This document shows, piece after piece, positions 8,183 to 16,898 of a stretch of 64,000 nucleotides of DNA; positions within the stretch are counted from its first letter, which is position 1, and each line of letters begins with the position of its first letter. Source of the DNA: Blastochloris viridis (lineage in GTDB: Bacteria > Pseudomonadota > Alphaproteobacteria > UBA2136 > UBA6156). The notes below the pieces were generated by a model, which made no database searches, was not told where the DNA came from, and was given only the letters and a program-made list of their open reading frames with translations. Position numbers and translations under genes: made by a program. The DNA lies in contig VAFM01000001.1 in assembly GCA_005768725.1 (NCBI GenBank), positions 372,001 to 436,000 on the forward strand. Direction: 5' to 3'.

Positions 8183-9013
8183 ATGTACAGCCTGCATGCC
8201 GTGACGTTTGAGGATTTTCGAGTTCAGGCCCGGCAGTTGGTTTTGTCGGGCGTAGCGCCAGCCGATGTGGTGTGGCTGGAGGACGGATTGTTTGCCAGCA
8301 GCCCCCTGCCCGCTTTGGTTGAGGGCGAACTTAAAGTGCCGAGCAGTTTTGTAAATCTTGCGCGGAGCGTGGCGTGCCATGCCGATGCCGTACGCTGGTC
8401 TCTGTTATACGACGCTTTATGGCGGATTCAGCAAGGCGAAACACGGCTTTTGCATAACCCAGCCGATGCGCTGACCAGCAAGTTGAACTTGATGGCGAAA
8501 CAGGTGGGGCGGGATATTCATAAAGCCCATGCCTTTGTGCGCTTCAAAAAGGTGACAGTGGATGGTCAGGATACCTATCTGGCATGGCATTGCCCCGACC
8601 ACCGGATTTTGACACTGGCAGCGCCGTTCTTTGTGAAGCGATTCACCAACCAGCGTTGGGGGATTGCGACACCGCAGGAGAGTTGCAGTTGGGATGGGAC
8701 AGCACTGACCTGGGGTGAAGGATTTCCGCAAAGCGCCGTAGCGTTTGAGGATGATGTGGAAAAGCTCTGGCGCACGTATTACCGGCATATCTTCAACCCG
8801 GCGCGGATTAAGGTGGACGTGATGAAGCGCGAGATGCCGGTGCGGCACTGGCGCACGTTACCGGAAACGCAGGACATAGCTGCCATGCTGCAAGACGCGC
8901 AGGCCCGCGTGGATACGATGCTGAAATCGGCGCTGTTTTCGTCGGAGAAAAGCCTCAAGCGGGCCGAGATTGTGAAGAAGCGGCGGGCTGAGACTAGTTC
9001 AGATACCAGATAG
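8183..9013 (+). CDS. TIGR03915-like DNA metabolism protein
   Basis: 276 residues. Its ATG abuts the stop codon of the radical-SAM gene. It resembles the small partner protein of that system: mixed alpha/beta, with FVRFKKV near residue 120, then a WGIATPQESCSWDG block and a RHWRTLPETQDIAAML C-terminus. In many genomes this domain is fused to a UdgX-type uracil-DNA glycosylase domain. Here the chain ends soon after the partner domain with a lysine/arginine-rich tail, and no glycosylase domain is present. The last 20 nt overlap the convergent tspO gene. Confidence 0.85.
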   Translation: MYSLHAVTFEDFRVQARQLVLSGVAPADVVWLEDGLFASSPLPALVEGELKVPSSFVNLARSVACHADAVRWSLLYDALWRIQQGETRLLHNPADALTSKLNLMAKQVGRDIHKAHAFVRFKKVTVDGQDTYLAWHCPDHRILTLAAPFFVKRFTNQRWGIATPQESCSWDGTALTWGEGFPQSAVAFEDDVEKLWRTYYRHIFNPARIKVDVMKREMPVRHWRTLPETQDIAAMLQDAQARVDTMLKSALFSSEKSLKRAEIVKKRRAETSSDTR

Positions 9014-9479
9014 ATGCCGTCAGGCTGGTAGCAAACGCCACCCACAGGGCATAGGGAATAAAGAGCCGGGCGGAGCGGGTATTACCGTCTTTATAGCTCA
9101 CATAGATGTACGCCAGAATTGTCCCCAGCAGTGCGACGATGACATCCAGTGCCATGTCGGTACGGTGAAGTGTGAAGAAAACCGGCGTCCAGAAGAAGTT
9201 GAGCAGCATCTGGAGCGTCCAGAGCTTCATGGCCAAGCCATTGGGGCGGGTTTTCCAGGTTTGCCAGCCAGCAAGGCCGATAAGGACATACATGACCGTC
9301 CAGACCGGTCCGAATACCCAGTTGGGCGGATTGAACGAAGGTTTATTCAGAGCCGCGTACCATGCGTCCGGCGTGCTCAACATACCTATCAGCAGCCCGC
9401 CGCCGACGGTGAGAGATAAAAACAGGGCCAATGTGGCCCTGCTAGCTTGAGATTGGGATAGCATATGAGGGTAACGCAT
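8994..9479 (-). CDS. tspO: TspO/MBR family tryptophan-rich sensory protein
   Basis: 161 residues with five hydrophobic helices and the TspO signature NKPSFNPPNWVFGPVWTVMY in the first loop, plus several tryptophans in later helices (WTLQMLLNFFWTPVFF). TspO proteins are membrane proteins that bind tetrapyrroles and sterol-like ligands and act in stress sensing. An internal start at MLSQSQAS (residue 6) is also possible. The 3' end overlaps the convergent TIGR03915-like gene by 20 nt. Confidence 0.92.
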   Translation of the reverse strand: MRYPHMLSQSQASRATLALFLSLTVGGGLLIGMLSTPDAWYAALNKPSFNPPNWVFGPVWTVMYVLIGLAGWQTWKTRPNGLAMKLWTLQMLLNFFWTPVFFTLHRTDMALDVIVALLGTILAYIYVSYKDGNTRSARLFIPYALWVAFATSLTASIWYLN

Positions 9480-9515
9480 CCAGTAAAGGAAAGTTCCACC
9501 CTGCCCGCTTTTTGC

Positions 9516-10529
9516 TTAAATCGCCGAATCGCCCTTGGCTTCGTCGGTCTGGCGCCAAGCCCAGGCAGTGCGGACGAGAGTCGGCAGGTCTGACAGATGC
9601 GGCTTCCAGTTAAGAAGCGCCTGCGCGCGGGAGCTGTCGGCCACCAAGGCGGGCGGGTCGCCGGCGCGGCGGTCGGCATAGGTGGCAGGTACCGGTTTGC
9701 CGACTTCCTGACCAATAGCATCCACCACCTGCTTGACGCTATAGCCTTGACCTGTGCCGAGGTTGAGCGAGACAGTTTCGCCACCCTTGAGCAGATATTC
9801 CAGCGAGGCGACGTGGGCTTCGGCAAGGTCGGTCACGTGGATATAATCGCGTACGGCGGTACCATCTTCGGTCGGGTAGTCGGTGCCCATAATCTGCAGT
9901 TGCGGGCGGGTGCCGACCACGGCTTCCAGTGCCACGGGAATGAGGTGGAACGGGTTCTTGCGGTAGGCGCCGATCTCGTTGTTCTCGCTGGCGCCTGCGG
10001 CATTGAAGTAGCGCAGAGAGACACTGTTAAGGCCATAGGCATGACTGTAGTCGGCCAGCATCTGCTCCGTCATCAGCTTGCTGCGACCGTAGGGGTTAAT
10101 GGGGTTCAACGTGGCCTTTTCAGAAATCGGAGAAGATTCCGGAATGCCATACACGGCTGCCGTACTGGAGAAAACGACAGGAATCGGCTTGGTACCCTGA
10201 AGAGTCGTTGCGCGGATAGTGTTGAGCAATTGCCAAGCTCCGAAGGTGTTGGTCTGGTAGTAATCGGCAGGTTCGGAGACAGATTCCGGCACCGACAACA
10301 GTGCCGCAAGGTGAATAACGGCAACCGGTTTGTAGGTTTCAAATGCAGCCTGAAGGTCGGCGGCGTTACGGGTATCGCCTTCCACCAACGGGCCGTACTT
10401 TACAGCCCAGCGGTTGCCGGTAAAGAAATTATCGAATACCACAGGGGTGTAACCGGCCTTGGCCAGTGCCTGGCACGTATGGCTGCCGATGTAACCTGCG
10501 CCGCCGGTAACGAGAATGTGTTGGGTCAT
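9516..10529 (-). CDS. galE: UDP-glucose 4-epimerase
   Basis: 337 residues, full family length. The NAD-binding GGAGYIGS motif is at residues 9-16, the catalytic serine/threonine region is FSSTAAVYG, and the YxxxK pair is in NPYGRSKLMTEQ. It interconverts UDP-glucose and UDP-galactose and so supplies sugars for the polysaccharide genes upstream. It is the last gene of the minus-strand run flippase - glycosyltransferase - galE. Confidence 0.95.
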   Translation of the reverse strand: MTQHILVTGGAGYIGSHTCQALAKAGYTPVVFDNFFTGNRWAVKYGPLVEGDTRNAADLQAAFETYKPVAVIHLAALLSVPESVSEPADYYQTNTFGAWQLLNTIRATTLQGTKPIPVVFSSTAAVYGIPESSPISEKATLNPINPYGRSKLMTEQMLADYSHAYGLNSVSLRYFNAAGASENNEIGAYRKNPFHLIPVALEAVVGTRPQLQIMGTDYPTEDGTAVRDYIHVTDLAEAHVASLEYLLKGGETVSLNLGTGQGYSVKQVVDAIGQEVGKPVPATYADRRAGDPPALVADSSRAQALLNWKPHLSDLPTLVRTAWAWRQTDEAKGDSAI

Positions 10530-10559
10530 GGATACTTATCCTTTATCTCTTTTAATGAA

Positions 10560-11810
10560 TTAAACGTTATGCTTATTCTGAAGCTGTTGAAATAGAGCCT
10601 GTAATGCTTCTAAATGCTTGAAGAAATCTTGTTTATTTTCCATATCGGCACGAGCTTGGGTTGTAAATTTTGACCATAAAGCTGGCTGAGTAAGAAGAGT
10701 TTCCAATTTTTGCGACAAGGTGAGATCATCACCTTCCTCTGCTACAAGACTATTTTCTCCATCCCGGAAAAATTCGGGTATCGCGCTGTGGGTGCTAGTA
10801 ACTACTGGTAAACCGACAGCTGCGGCTTCTAACAAAGCGATAGGAAGAGCTTCCATGTCACCATCTTTGGCAGTATGGCTTGCTAAAACAAAAGCGTCAG
10901 CTTCAGCTAATTTAAGACGTGTTTGGTCGTGGGGCAAAGCTCCGTAAAGGGTGACTTTATCGGATAAATCCAACTCATTTATTTGCTGACGTAGGAAGGC
11001 TTCCTGGTCACCTCCCCCTACAATGGCATACTCCCACGCAAGTGACTTGGGGAGATTTGCCAAGGCTTTTAAGGTGATGGCATAACCTTTTTTCTCAGTA
11101 AGGCGTCCGACACTAATCAACTTGACGGGACGCTTTTGCGGGAATGAACGGGCCCTGAAGTCAAATTTTGTCAGATCAACTCCCAGTTTTACCAATTGAG
11201 GAGAAGCATCTCCTAATTGCCGCAAACGATTTTGCCAAAATGATGTAATTGTGAGACTGGTGTGACCTTCTTGAGCAAATAAGGGTTTATAAAAACCTTC
11301 TATTTTTTGCTCAACTAACCGAGAGATATCAAAACCATGGAATACCGTAATTTGCGGAAGATCCCAACACCCCCAACCGCGCAGCAGGGCACCTACATAC
11401 CCCATTGTGCCAAAATGGCATATGATGAGAGCCCCCTTTTGAGAATGCTTTGCAAGCCAAGCTGCAGCCAGAGACGCTTGCGCAAATTCGACAGGTGAAT
11501 GACGCAAGCAATGAAGGGTAATTTTCCAAGAAGCAGGACGTACAATTATACGCCCCAAAGTGCGAGGCAGACTTAACGCAGCCATGAAAGCACTGATACC
11601 CTGCGGATACATGATTTGCAGTGCGTTTTTACGGTTAGGGTCGGTATTCCAGCTACTAATCAGCTTTTCGTTATTTCGCTTTACCAATGCAAGCACTTTA
11701 ACATTTACACCTTTGGCCAGAAGAGCTTCGACCTGATTAGAGACAAATGTCTCTGATACCACTGGAAAGGCATAGCAGAGATACAGCACGGGTGCGGAGG
11801 TAGATATCAT
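10560..11810 (-). CDS. GT4-family glycosyltransferase
   Basis: 416 residues with a GT-B fold. The N-terminal domain opens with LYLCYAFPVVSETFVSNQV, typical of WcaL/AmsK-type exopolysaccharide transferases. The C-terminal domain contains the sugar-nucleotide signature VGRLTEKKG and the E-x7-E motif EALPIALLEA followed by GLPVVTS. It probably adds a sugar to a lipid-linked repeat unit at the inner membrane. Only 2 nt separate it from the flippase gene upstream. Confidence 0.9.
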   Translation of the reverse strand: MISTSAPVLYLCYAFPVVSETFVSNQVEALLAKGVNVKVLALVKRNNEKLISSWNTDPNRKNALQIMYPQGISAFMAALSLPRTLGRIIVRPASWKITLHCLRHSPVEFAQASLAAAWLAKHSQKGALIICHFGTMGYVGALLRGWGCWDLPQITVFHGFDISRLVEQKIEGFYKPLFAQEGHTSLTITSFWQNRLRQLGDASPQLVKLGVDLTKFDFRARSFPQKRPVKLISVGRLTEKKGYAITLKALANLPKSLAWEYAIVGGGDQEAFLRQQINELDLSDKVTLYGALPHDQTRLKLAEADAFVLASHTAKDGDMEALPIALLEAAAVGLPVVTSTHSAIPEFFRDGENSLVAEEGDDLTLSQKLETLLTQPALWSKFTTQARADMENKQDFFKHLEALQALFQQLQNKHNV

Positions 11811-11812
11811 AG

Positions 11813-13351
11813 CTATCCTCTTTTCATCATATGTTTAGAAATTGCTTGATAGAGTCCATGAAGCATCTGGCGACCTTCTTTGACCAAAAGCAAGACTGTT
11901 ATCATCCCCATACCACCGACAGCCCCTACCAGCAGCAATTGCACCAGTGACGGCAAGCCTGAAACGCCCCACTTGACCACTAGCATGAGCGGCAGCATGG
12001 CCCCCGCACAGAGAAGGCTGAATTTAAGTGGATAGAGAAATTCGGCAATGCCAAGCGGGCCTTTTCGGCTGATGGTGTAATACAGCATAGGTTGGATGAT
12101 GAAGCCGTTGGTTAAGACATAGCATGCGGCCAAGGCCTGAATACCAAAGGGTAGCGAAATAATGAATGACGTGACCGTGATTATGCTGCTCATCAGGCCC
12201 AAAAAGGCAAAGTCGGCACTGCGTTGCTGGCTTATAAGTACAAAGCCTGTGCTGCCACCCACCATTTGGAACACCACAGCCAACCCCAGCCACATGACAA
12301 CACCATTAGCCTGCTCCCACCCTGCTCCCAGCAAGGTATGCACCACGGCTTCCGGCATTACAAAAATAAGGGTGGCAATGGGCAATACGGCAAGGTTTGC
12401 GGGCACCATAACCTTGAGATACGCCGCACGGTAACGCTGCGGTTCGTCTCGTAGCCGGCCGAGGAGAGGTTGCATCATACCCTGCAGTGGCGCTGAGATT
12501 TGACTGAGAGGGCCGAGCAGAAGATCGTAAGCCTTAGCATAAACCCCCAGAAGAGCAGGCCCCCAATACCAGCCGATGAGGATATTATCGCCATTACGGC
12601 TAAAGTAATTCACAAAATTGAAACCGCTGATGTGCGCACCAAACTGAAACTGTTTTTTAGCCTCATGCCAGCGGAACTGAAACGTGGGACGCCAGTCGCA
12701 AAACACCCAGTTAAGTGCGGCATTTGAAACCATTTGAACGACCTTTTGAGCGACAAGCGCCCACCACCCCCAACCAGCCAACGCCATAGAGATAGCCGCA
12801 ACAACACCAAGGGCAAGCGCCGCCATTTCGGACACGGTGACCCACTTGAACGCCATTTGGCGACGCATAAGAGCATCGTGCTGAGCTCCAAACGAGCCTA
12901 GAAAGAAACCGGCTGCAAGCACGCATACCATAGGGATAAGCGCGCTTTCTCCATACGCATAGGCCAGTAAGGGCGCACTTGCGAGAGTTATGAGCGCCAG
13001 CACAGCTCCTACAAGAACATTTAACCAAAACAGGGTTGTCACCTGCGTATGAGTTAGATCTTTTTGCTGAATGGTTGCACTGGTCAGACCAGCATCTTTG
13101 AAAAGCACCAGAAAACTGATAACCGTGGCGGCCATGGCGATAAGACCGAAGTCTTCCGGCACCAGCATGCGCGCCAGGATCATGGTACTGACCACATGCA
13201 GAAACAGTTTGCCACCCTGCCCCACTGCCAGTACGGCAAGGCTGCGCGCGGCCTGGCGTCCGTAGCTGGACTGCGAAGAGAGGCTTTCCAGCCAGACAGA
13301 CTCAGATGAAGGAGATTGAACTTGATGCACTACTTGAGGTTTGGGGGACAT
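11813..13351 (-). CDS. Polysaccharide flippase, MOP superfamily (WzxC-like)
   Basis: 512 residues with about 12-14 hydrophobic helices. The N-terminal region (ARSLAVLAVGQGGKLFLHVVSTMILARMLVPEDFGLIAMA, read in parts) is typical of WzxC/AmsL-type exporters. The protein would flip lipid-linked oligosaccharide repeat units across the inner membrane. It is first in the flippase - GT4 - galE run. Confidence 0.9.
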   Translation of the reverse strand: MSPKPQVVHQVQSPSSESVWLESLSSQSSYGRQAARSLAVLAVGQGGKLFLHVVSTMILARMLVPEDFGLIAMAATVISFLVLFKDAGLTSATIQQKDLTHTQVTTLFWLNVLVGAVLALITLASAPLLAYAYGESALIPMVCVLAAGFFLGSFGAQHDALMRRQMAFKWVTVSEMAALALGVVAAISMALAGWGWWALVAQKVVQMVSNAALNWVFCDWRPTFQFRWHEAKKQFQFGAHISGFNFVNYFSRNGDNILIGWYWGPALLGVYAKAYDLLLGPLSQISAPLQGMMQPLLGRLRDEPQRYRAAYLKVMVPANLAVLPIATLIFVMPEAVVHTLLGAGWEQANGVVMWLGLAVVFQMVGGSTGFVLISQQRSADFAFLGLMSSIITVTSFIISLPFGIQALAACYVLTNGFIIQPMLYYTISRKGPLGIAEFLYPLKFSLLCAGAMLPLMLVVKWGVSGLPSLVQLLLVGAVGGMGMITVLLLVKEGRQMLHGLYQAISKHMMKRG

Positions 13352-13408
13352 GGCTTTGATTGTCCTTACCTCTTTACTGCTTACGGCTGGGTATTTAGAA
13401 ATTTGAAC

Positions 13409-13483
13409 TGGAGCGGGAAAAGGGATTCGAACCCTCGACCCTCACCATGGCAAGGTGATGCTCTACCACTGAGCTATTCCCGC
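13409..13483 (-). tRNA. tRNA-Gly (anticodon GCC)
   Basis: 75 nt with encoded CCA. The acceptor stem is GCGGGAA/TTCCCGC, and the anticodon loop TTGCCAT carries GCC. It lies 57 nt upstream of the flippase gene on the same strand. Confidence 0.96.
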
Positions 13484-13623
13484 ACTCCAATGCGGTTGTG
13501 CTTATAGCTTTGCCCCCTGCGGTTCGTCAAGCCTAAAAATGCAAAAAAAGAATTTTACGCTCACGTGATTTTTTGTCTTGTCAGAACCCCATTCCTTGCG
13601 TATAAACCGGCCTGTCTTCGTTA

Positions 13624-13698
13624 GTCCCCTTCGTCTAGCGGTTAGGACGTCACCCTTTCACGGTGAAAACAGGGGTTCGATTCCCCTAGGGGATGCCA
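13624..13698 (+). tRNA. tRNA-Glu (anticodon TTC)
   Basis: 75 nt with encoded CCA. The acceptor stem is GTCCCCT/AGGGGAT, and the anticodon loop CTTTCAC carries TTC. Confidence 0.95.
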
Positions 13699-13732
13699 TA
13701 TTTTTCTAACAAGACCCTTAAGGGCTCTCTTC

Positions 13733-14035
13733 ATGACACATGACTCTCATTCACCCGAGCAAAAGACGTGCTGCGGATCTTCTTCTCACGCCCCTACCCC
13801 CGCCGCCGATAACGGTTGCAGCTGCGGTTGCAAAACGTGTCGTAAACCACGTTACTGGCTTTGGATCTTAGGTTTTGCCTTGTTTTATGTGGTGAGTGCC
13901 GCGCCCCTCGGACTACTGGCTTACACCGTTAAAAACACCTTCGACCTCAATGTATTCCAATACGGCGGCTACCATGCATATCTCAGTTGTATCCGCGAAT
14001 CGTTTTATATTGATAAATACCGCCGCGAATTTTAG
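13733..14035 (+). CDS. Small cysteine-rich membrane protein
   Basis: 100 residues. The N-terminal 40 residues are rich in Cys, His and Ser (CCGSSSH, NGCSCGCKTCRK), which suggests metal binding. One membrane helix follows (YWLWILGFALFYVVSAAPLGLLAY read in parts), and a short C-terminus ends KYRREF. It starts 34 nt after tRNA-Glu, possibly in the same transcript. No family recognised. Confidence 0.65.
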   Translation: MTHDSHSPEQKTCCGSSSHAPTPAADNGCSCGCKTCRKPRYWLWILGFALFYVVSAAPLGLLAYTVKNTFDLNVFQYGGYHAYLSCIRESFYIDKYRREF

Positions 14036-14039
14036 GTAT

Positions 14040-15260
14040 TTATTCAGACTTTTGCCGAAAGCTTAAAGCGTAGATGCCCCATATGAACGCGACTTCAATC
14101 CAGAAATGTCGCCAGTGAAGCGTATCAACTGTTAAGCCACTCACAACCGATGCTGCAAATATGGATAAAGACATAATAGCGTAAGGAGTAACGGCATTTT
14201 TATTTAAGCAAGCTTTAAGCCCCACCCAAGCTGTCGCGATTACAAATATCATATAGGCTAGAATGCCGAGCCAACCTTGCTCAAAAGCAACACGTAAGTA
14301 GGTATTGTGAGCCGCATCAGCCTCTTTAACATTGGTGTAATAGGTGCGGATGTGGACGTTCGACTGCCCAGGTCCGTGACCATACGCGTTATCAAGGCTT
14401 GCCTCAGCAAGCATATGGTGAATATAAAATCGTTCTTCATCATAGCTTTGCAAAGTAAGGCGATCTTCAAAAATCTCTTTAACATCCGCAGCATCCAAAG
14501 CGGCCCACATTAGCGGAATCATCAATACAGTTCCGATAGTTACCATAATCATTGAACTGAAAAATTTCCGGATGTTCGAACTCCAAAGCGTCAGGCCATA
14601 ATATAAAACAGCCGCCCCTAGAAATGTCACCCAAGCTCCACGCGAAAGGGTAAGTATAATAAGGATTGCAGCGACCAATGCCATGGTCATATGAATCATC
14701 CTGTAAGATGACTTCTGCTGGAACGACATCCACCCATAAATAAAGACTGGAATCAAAGCAGGACCAAATACGTTCGGGTCTTTAAAGAATCCTCTCATAC
14801 GGGTGTAATCATTCGCGAGAACGATGTCTGCAAGTCCGCCTGTAACTCCTACTTTAGTTGTCAGCAGCACGACAGCTGTTATAGCAGCACCCGCATACAT
14901 ACCCCACATTATGCAATCAATAACTTTAGTACCAAATCTTCCGATATACGCAGCCAAAAGCAACCCAAACACATTCAGGTACACTGTGATTGCGAGGTAT
15001 TTAATCCCCTGACCAACATCAATGGAGGGTGGCAGCGTCAAAATTTGAAGAAGCGTGAAAATAACTGACCATACTGTAAAAGACTTCAGGGGTATGTTTG
15101 AACTTTTCAGATAAGGAAAAAATGCAAACACCATTAACAAACATGCCAGCAAGTCAAAAGGTGCAGGCTCAACAAACACAAAAAAGCTTGTTGCAAATAC
15201 AAGCGGAAGCATTTTTTGATATGGCATCCTTGCTTCAGAAGTAGTGAGAGTCATGTTCAT
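14040..15260 (-). CDS. O-antigen ligase/polymerase family membrane protein
   Basis: 406 residues with about 11 hydrophobic helices. The large loop before the last helices carries the Wzy_C-type pattern, ending with HNTYLRVAFEQGWLG, and an earlier RMRGFFKDPNVFGPAL segment is seen in O-antigen ligase-like proteins. It would polymerise or ligate polysaccharide repeat units on the periplasmic side. It lies downstream of three glycosyltransferases with gaps of 0-4 nt, so it belongs to the same operon. Confidence 0.85.
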   Translation of the reverse strand: MNMTLTTSEARMPYQKMLPLVFATSFFVFVEPAPFDLLACLLMVFAFFPYLKSSNIPLKSFTVWSVIFTLLQILTLPPSIDVGQGIKYLAITVYLNVFGLLLAAYIGRFGTKVIDCIMWGMYAGAAITAVVLLTTKVGVTGGLADIVLANDYTRMRGFFKDPNVFGPALIPVFIYGWMSFQQKSSYRMIHMTMALVAAILIILTLSRGAWVTFLGAAVLYYGLTLWSSNIRKFFSSMIMVTIGTVLMIPLMWAALDAADVKEIFEDRLTLQSYDEERFYIHHMLAEASLDNAYGHGPGQSNVHIRTYYTNVKEADAAHNTYLRVAFEQGWLGILAYMIFVIATAWVGLKACLNKNAVTPYAIMSLSIFAASVVSGLTVDTLHWRHFWIEVAFIWGIYALSFRQKSE

Positions 15261-15263
15261 AAG

Positions 15264-16085
15264 CTATTTCTTATCATACTTGTTTAAGCACTTTTTAAGC
15301 CTTTGCAAGGCTGACATAGGCACTGAATATAAGATCAATGTTTTTAAAATTCCCAACCACGAGTGGATGCTAAGAGGTTCAAAAAACTCTTTCTGTACTT
15401 TCAATCGCGTATTTAATTGCTGGCGACGCTTGGAGAGCGATATTCCTCCAGAGGAAATACGGTAGTCGATAAGGTATTCAGACAAATTAGCAAGCTTTGC
15501 ATATTTGGCAAAACGTCTAATAATTTCATAATCTTCCGCAGCCTGATATTCCTCTGAATATAAACCGTATCGCTCAAACATCTCACTACGGAAACACAAA
15601 AGTGGATGAATAAAGCAATTATTGTATTTTAGAGCCTTTGAAATGCCATACCAATCACAAGGATAATTTATAGGGTATAAAGCCTCTTTGCTTTTCTCGT
15701 CGATTGCAACAGCCCATGCACCGACCATACCTACATCCTGATTTGACTTTAAAAAAGTTACTTGTTTCGTAAAGCGGTCGGGATAAGAAATGTCATCCGC
15801 ATCCATACGCCCAATAAACTTATATTTCTTTTGCCGGATAATATATTCGAGGCCAAAATTGAGGGCGCCTATCAAGCCTTTTGGAGAGTCTCCTGCCCTT
15901 ATGACATAGAGGTTTTCAGTTGGAGAGAGAATAGTCTCAACCGGTTCCAGACTTCCATCATCAATAACGTACAAATCCAGTGGATACTCAGACGCTAAAA
16001 TGCTCGCAACGGCCTCGGGCAATGTCTTATTCGCGTTATAAGAACATAACAGAACAGCGAGATCGGTCGGCTTTGAAATAGTCAT
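15264..16085 (-). CDS. GT2-family glycosyltransferase
   Basis: 273 residues, GT-A fold. It opens with AVLLCSYNANKTLPEAVASI, then the nucleotide-sugar motif VIDDGS and the metal-binding FIGRMDADDISYPDR (DxD). It is a near paralogue of the next gene upstream; the shared features are the YxAxxD(Y)EIxRRxAK block and the position of the DxD motif. Codon use here and in the ligase gene is AT-richer than in flanking housekeeping genes, common in transferred polysaccharide loci. Confidence 0.9.
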   Translation of the reverse strand: MTISKPTDLAVLLCSYNANKTLPEAVASILASEYPLDLYVIDDGSLEPVETILSPTENLYVIRAGDSPKGLIGALNFGLEYIIRQKKYKFIGRMDADDISYPDRFTKQVTFLKSNQDVGMVGAWAVAIDEKSKEALYPINYPCDWYGISKALKYNNCFIHPLLCFRSEMFERYGLYSEEYQAAEDYEIIRRFAKYAKLANLSEYLIDYRISSGGISLSKRRQQLNTRLKVQKEFFEPLSIHSWLGILKTLILYSVPMSALQRLKKCLNKYDKK

Positions 16086-16088
16086 TAC

Positions 16089-16898
16089 TTATACACCGCG
16101 TACTTTTTTGAGAAAAACAACAAAGTTATTTGGCACGGCCACGCGTAAGAAACTTCGGCACAGACCATACCAAGCCAAAGGCTTTATAAAGCGGAAGTGC
16201 TGGAGCTGGATACGCAGACGCGCGACGCGTTGGCGGTACATTTTATGAACGGAAATGCCGTTTTTGGAAATGCGATAGAGCAGCAAGAATTCCGGGAGAT
16301 TCGCCAGCTCATACTTTTTCGCAAGGCGCATCATAATCTCGTAATCTTGTGCAATCGGGTAGTTTTCATCGTAAAAGCCTTGTGATTTTAGAGCAGCGCT
16401 ACGGAAGGTTACAGTAGAGTGCACAAATCGTGCGTCGATATTCATACGTGCTTTGATTGTGACGTTGTCGCAGGGATGGCGGTGATCGTAGAGCGTTTCA
16501 AGCGTATCTTCATCTACACAGTGAGCCCAGCCGCCGACAGCAGCTACCTTGGGATTGGCATCCAAGAAGGCTATTGTATTACGGATACGGCCTGGCAACG
16601 CGATGTCATCCGAATCCATAACCGCGACGTATTCGTAGCCACGCACCAAAATCTCCTTCAGGGCAATATTACGTGCCTTGGCTGCACCAACATTGTTTTC
16701 TTGACGCAACACATAGACATATTCAGGCACTTTATCGAAAAGCTGCGTTACCGGCTTTTTGCTGGCGTCATCGACAATATAGACGTCGATCGGCACTTTA
16801 TCGATAAGCAGGCTCTCTACCGCCTGGATTAAGGTTTTGTCAGCATTATGAGCCGCCATGACGGCAGCAATGCGCGGAAGATTCTGTGTTTTCGCCAT
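16089..16898 (-). CDS. GT2-family glycosyltransferase
   Basis: 269 residues, GT-A fold: AAVMAAHNADKTLIQAVESL, YIVDDAS, and DSDD in VAVMDSDDIALPGR. The C-terminal region IAQDYEIMMRLAKKYELANL resembles the downstream paralogue. Its ATG overlaps the stop codon of the upstream GT4 gene (TAATG), so translation is coupled. Confidence 0.9.
   Translation of the reverse strand: MAKTQNLPRIAAVMAAHNADKTLIQAVESLLIDKVPIDVYIVDDASKKPVTQLFDKVPEYVYVLRQENNVGAAKARNIALKEILVRGYEYVAVMDSDDIALPGRIRNTIAFLDANPKVAAVGGWAHCVDEDTLETLYDHRHPCDNVTIKARMNIDARFVHSTVTFRSAALKSQGFYDENYPIAQDYEIMMRLAKKYELANLPEFLLLYRISKNGISVHKMYRQRVARLRIQLQHFRFIKPLAWYGLCRSFLRVAVPNNFVVFLKKVRGV

Noticed and set aside
12224..12434. Small plus-strand frames opposite the flippase gene
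   Set aside because: Overlap a conserved membrane protein in other frames and have no start signals.
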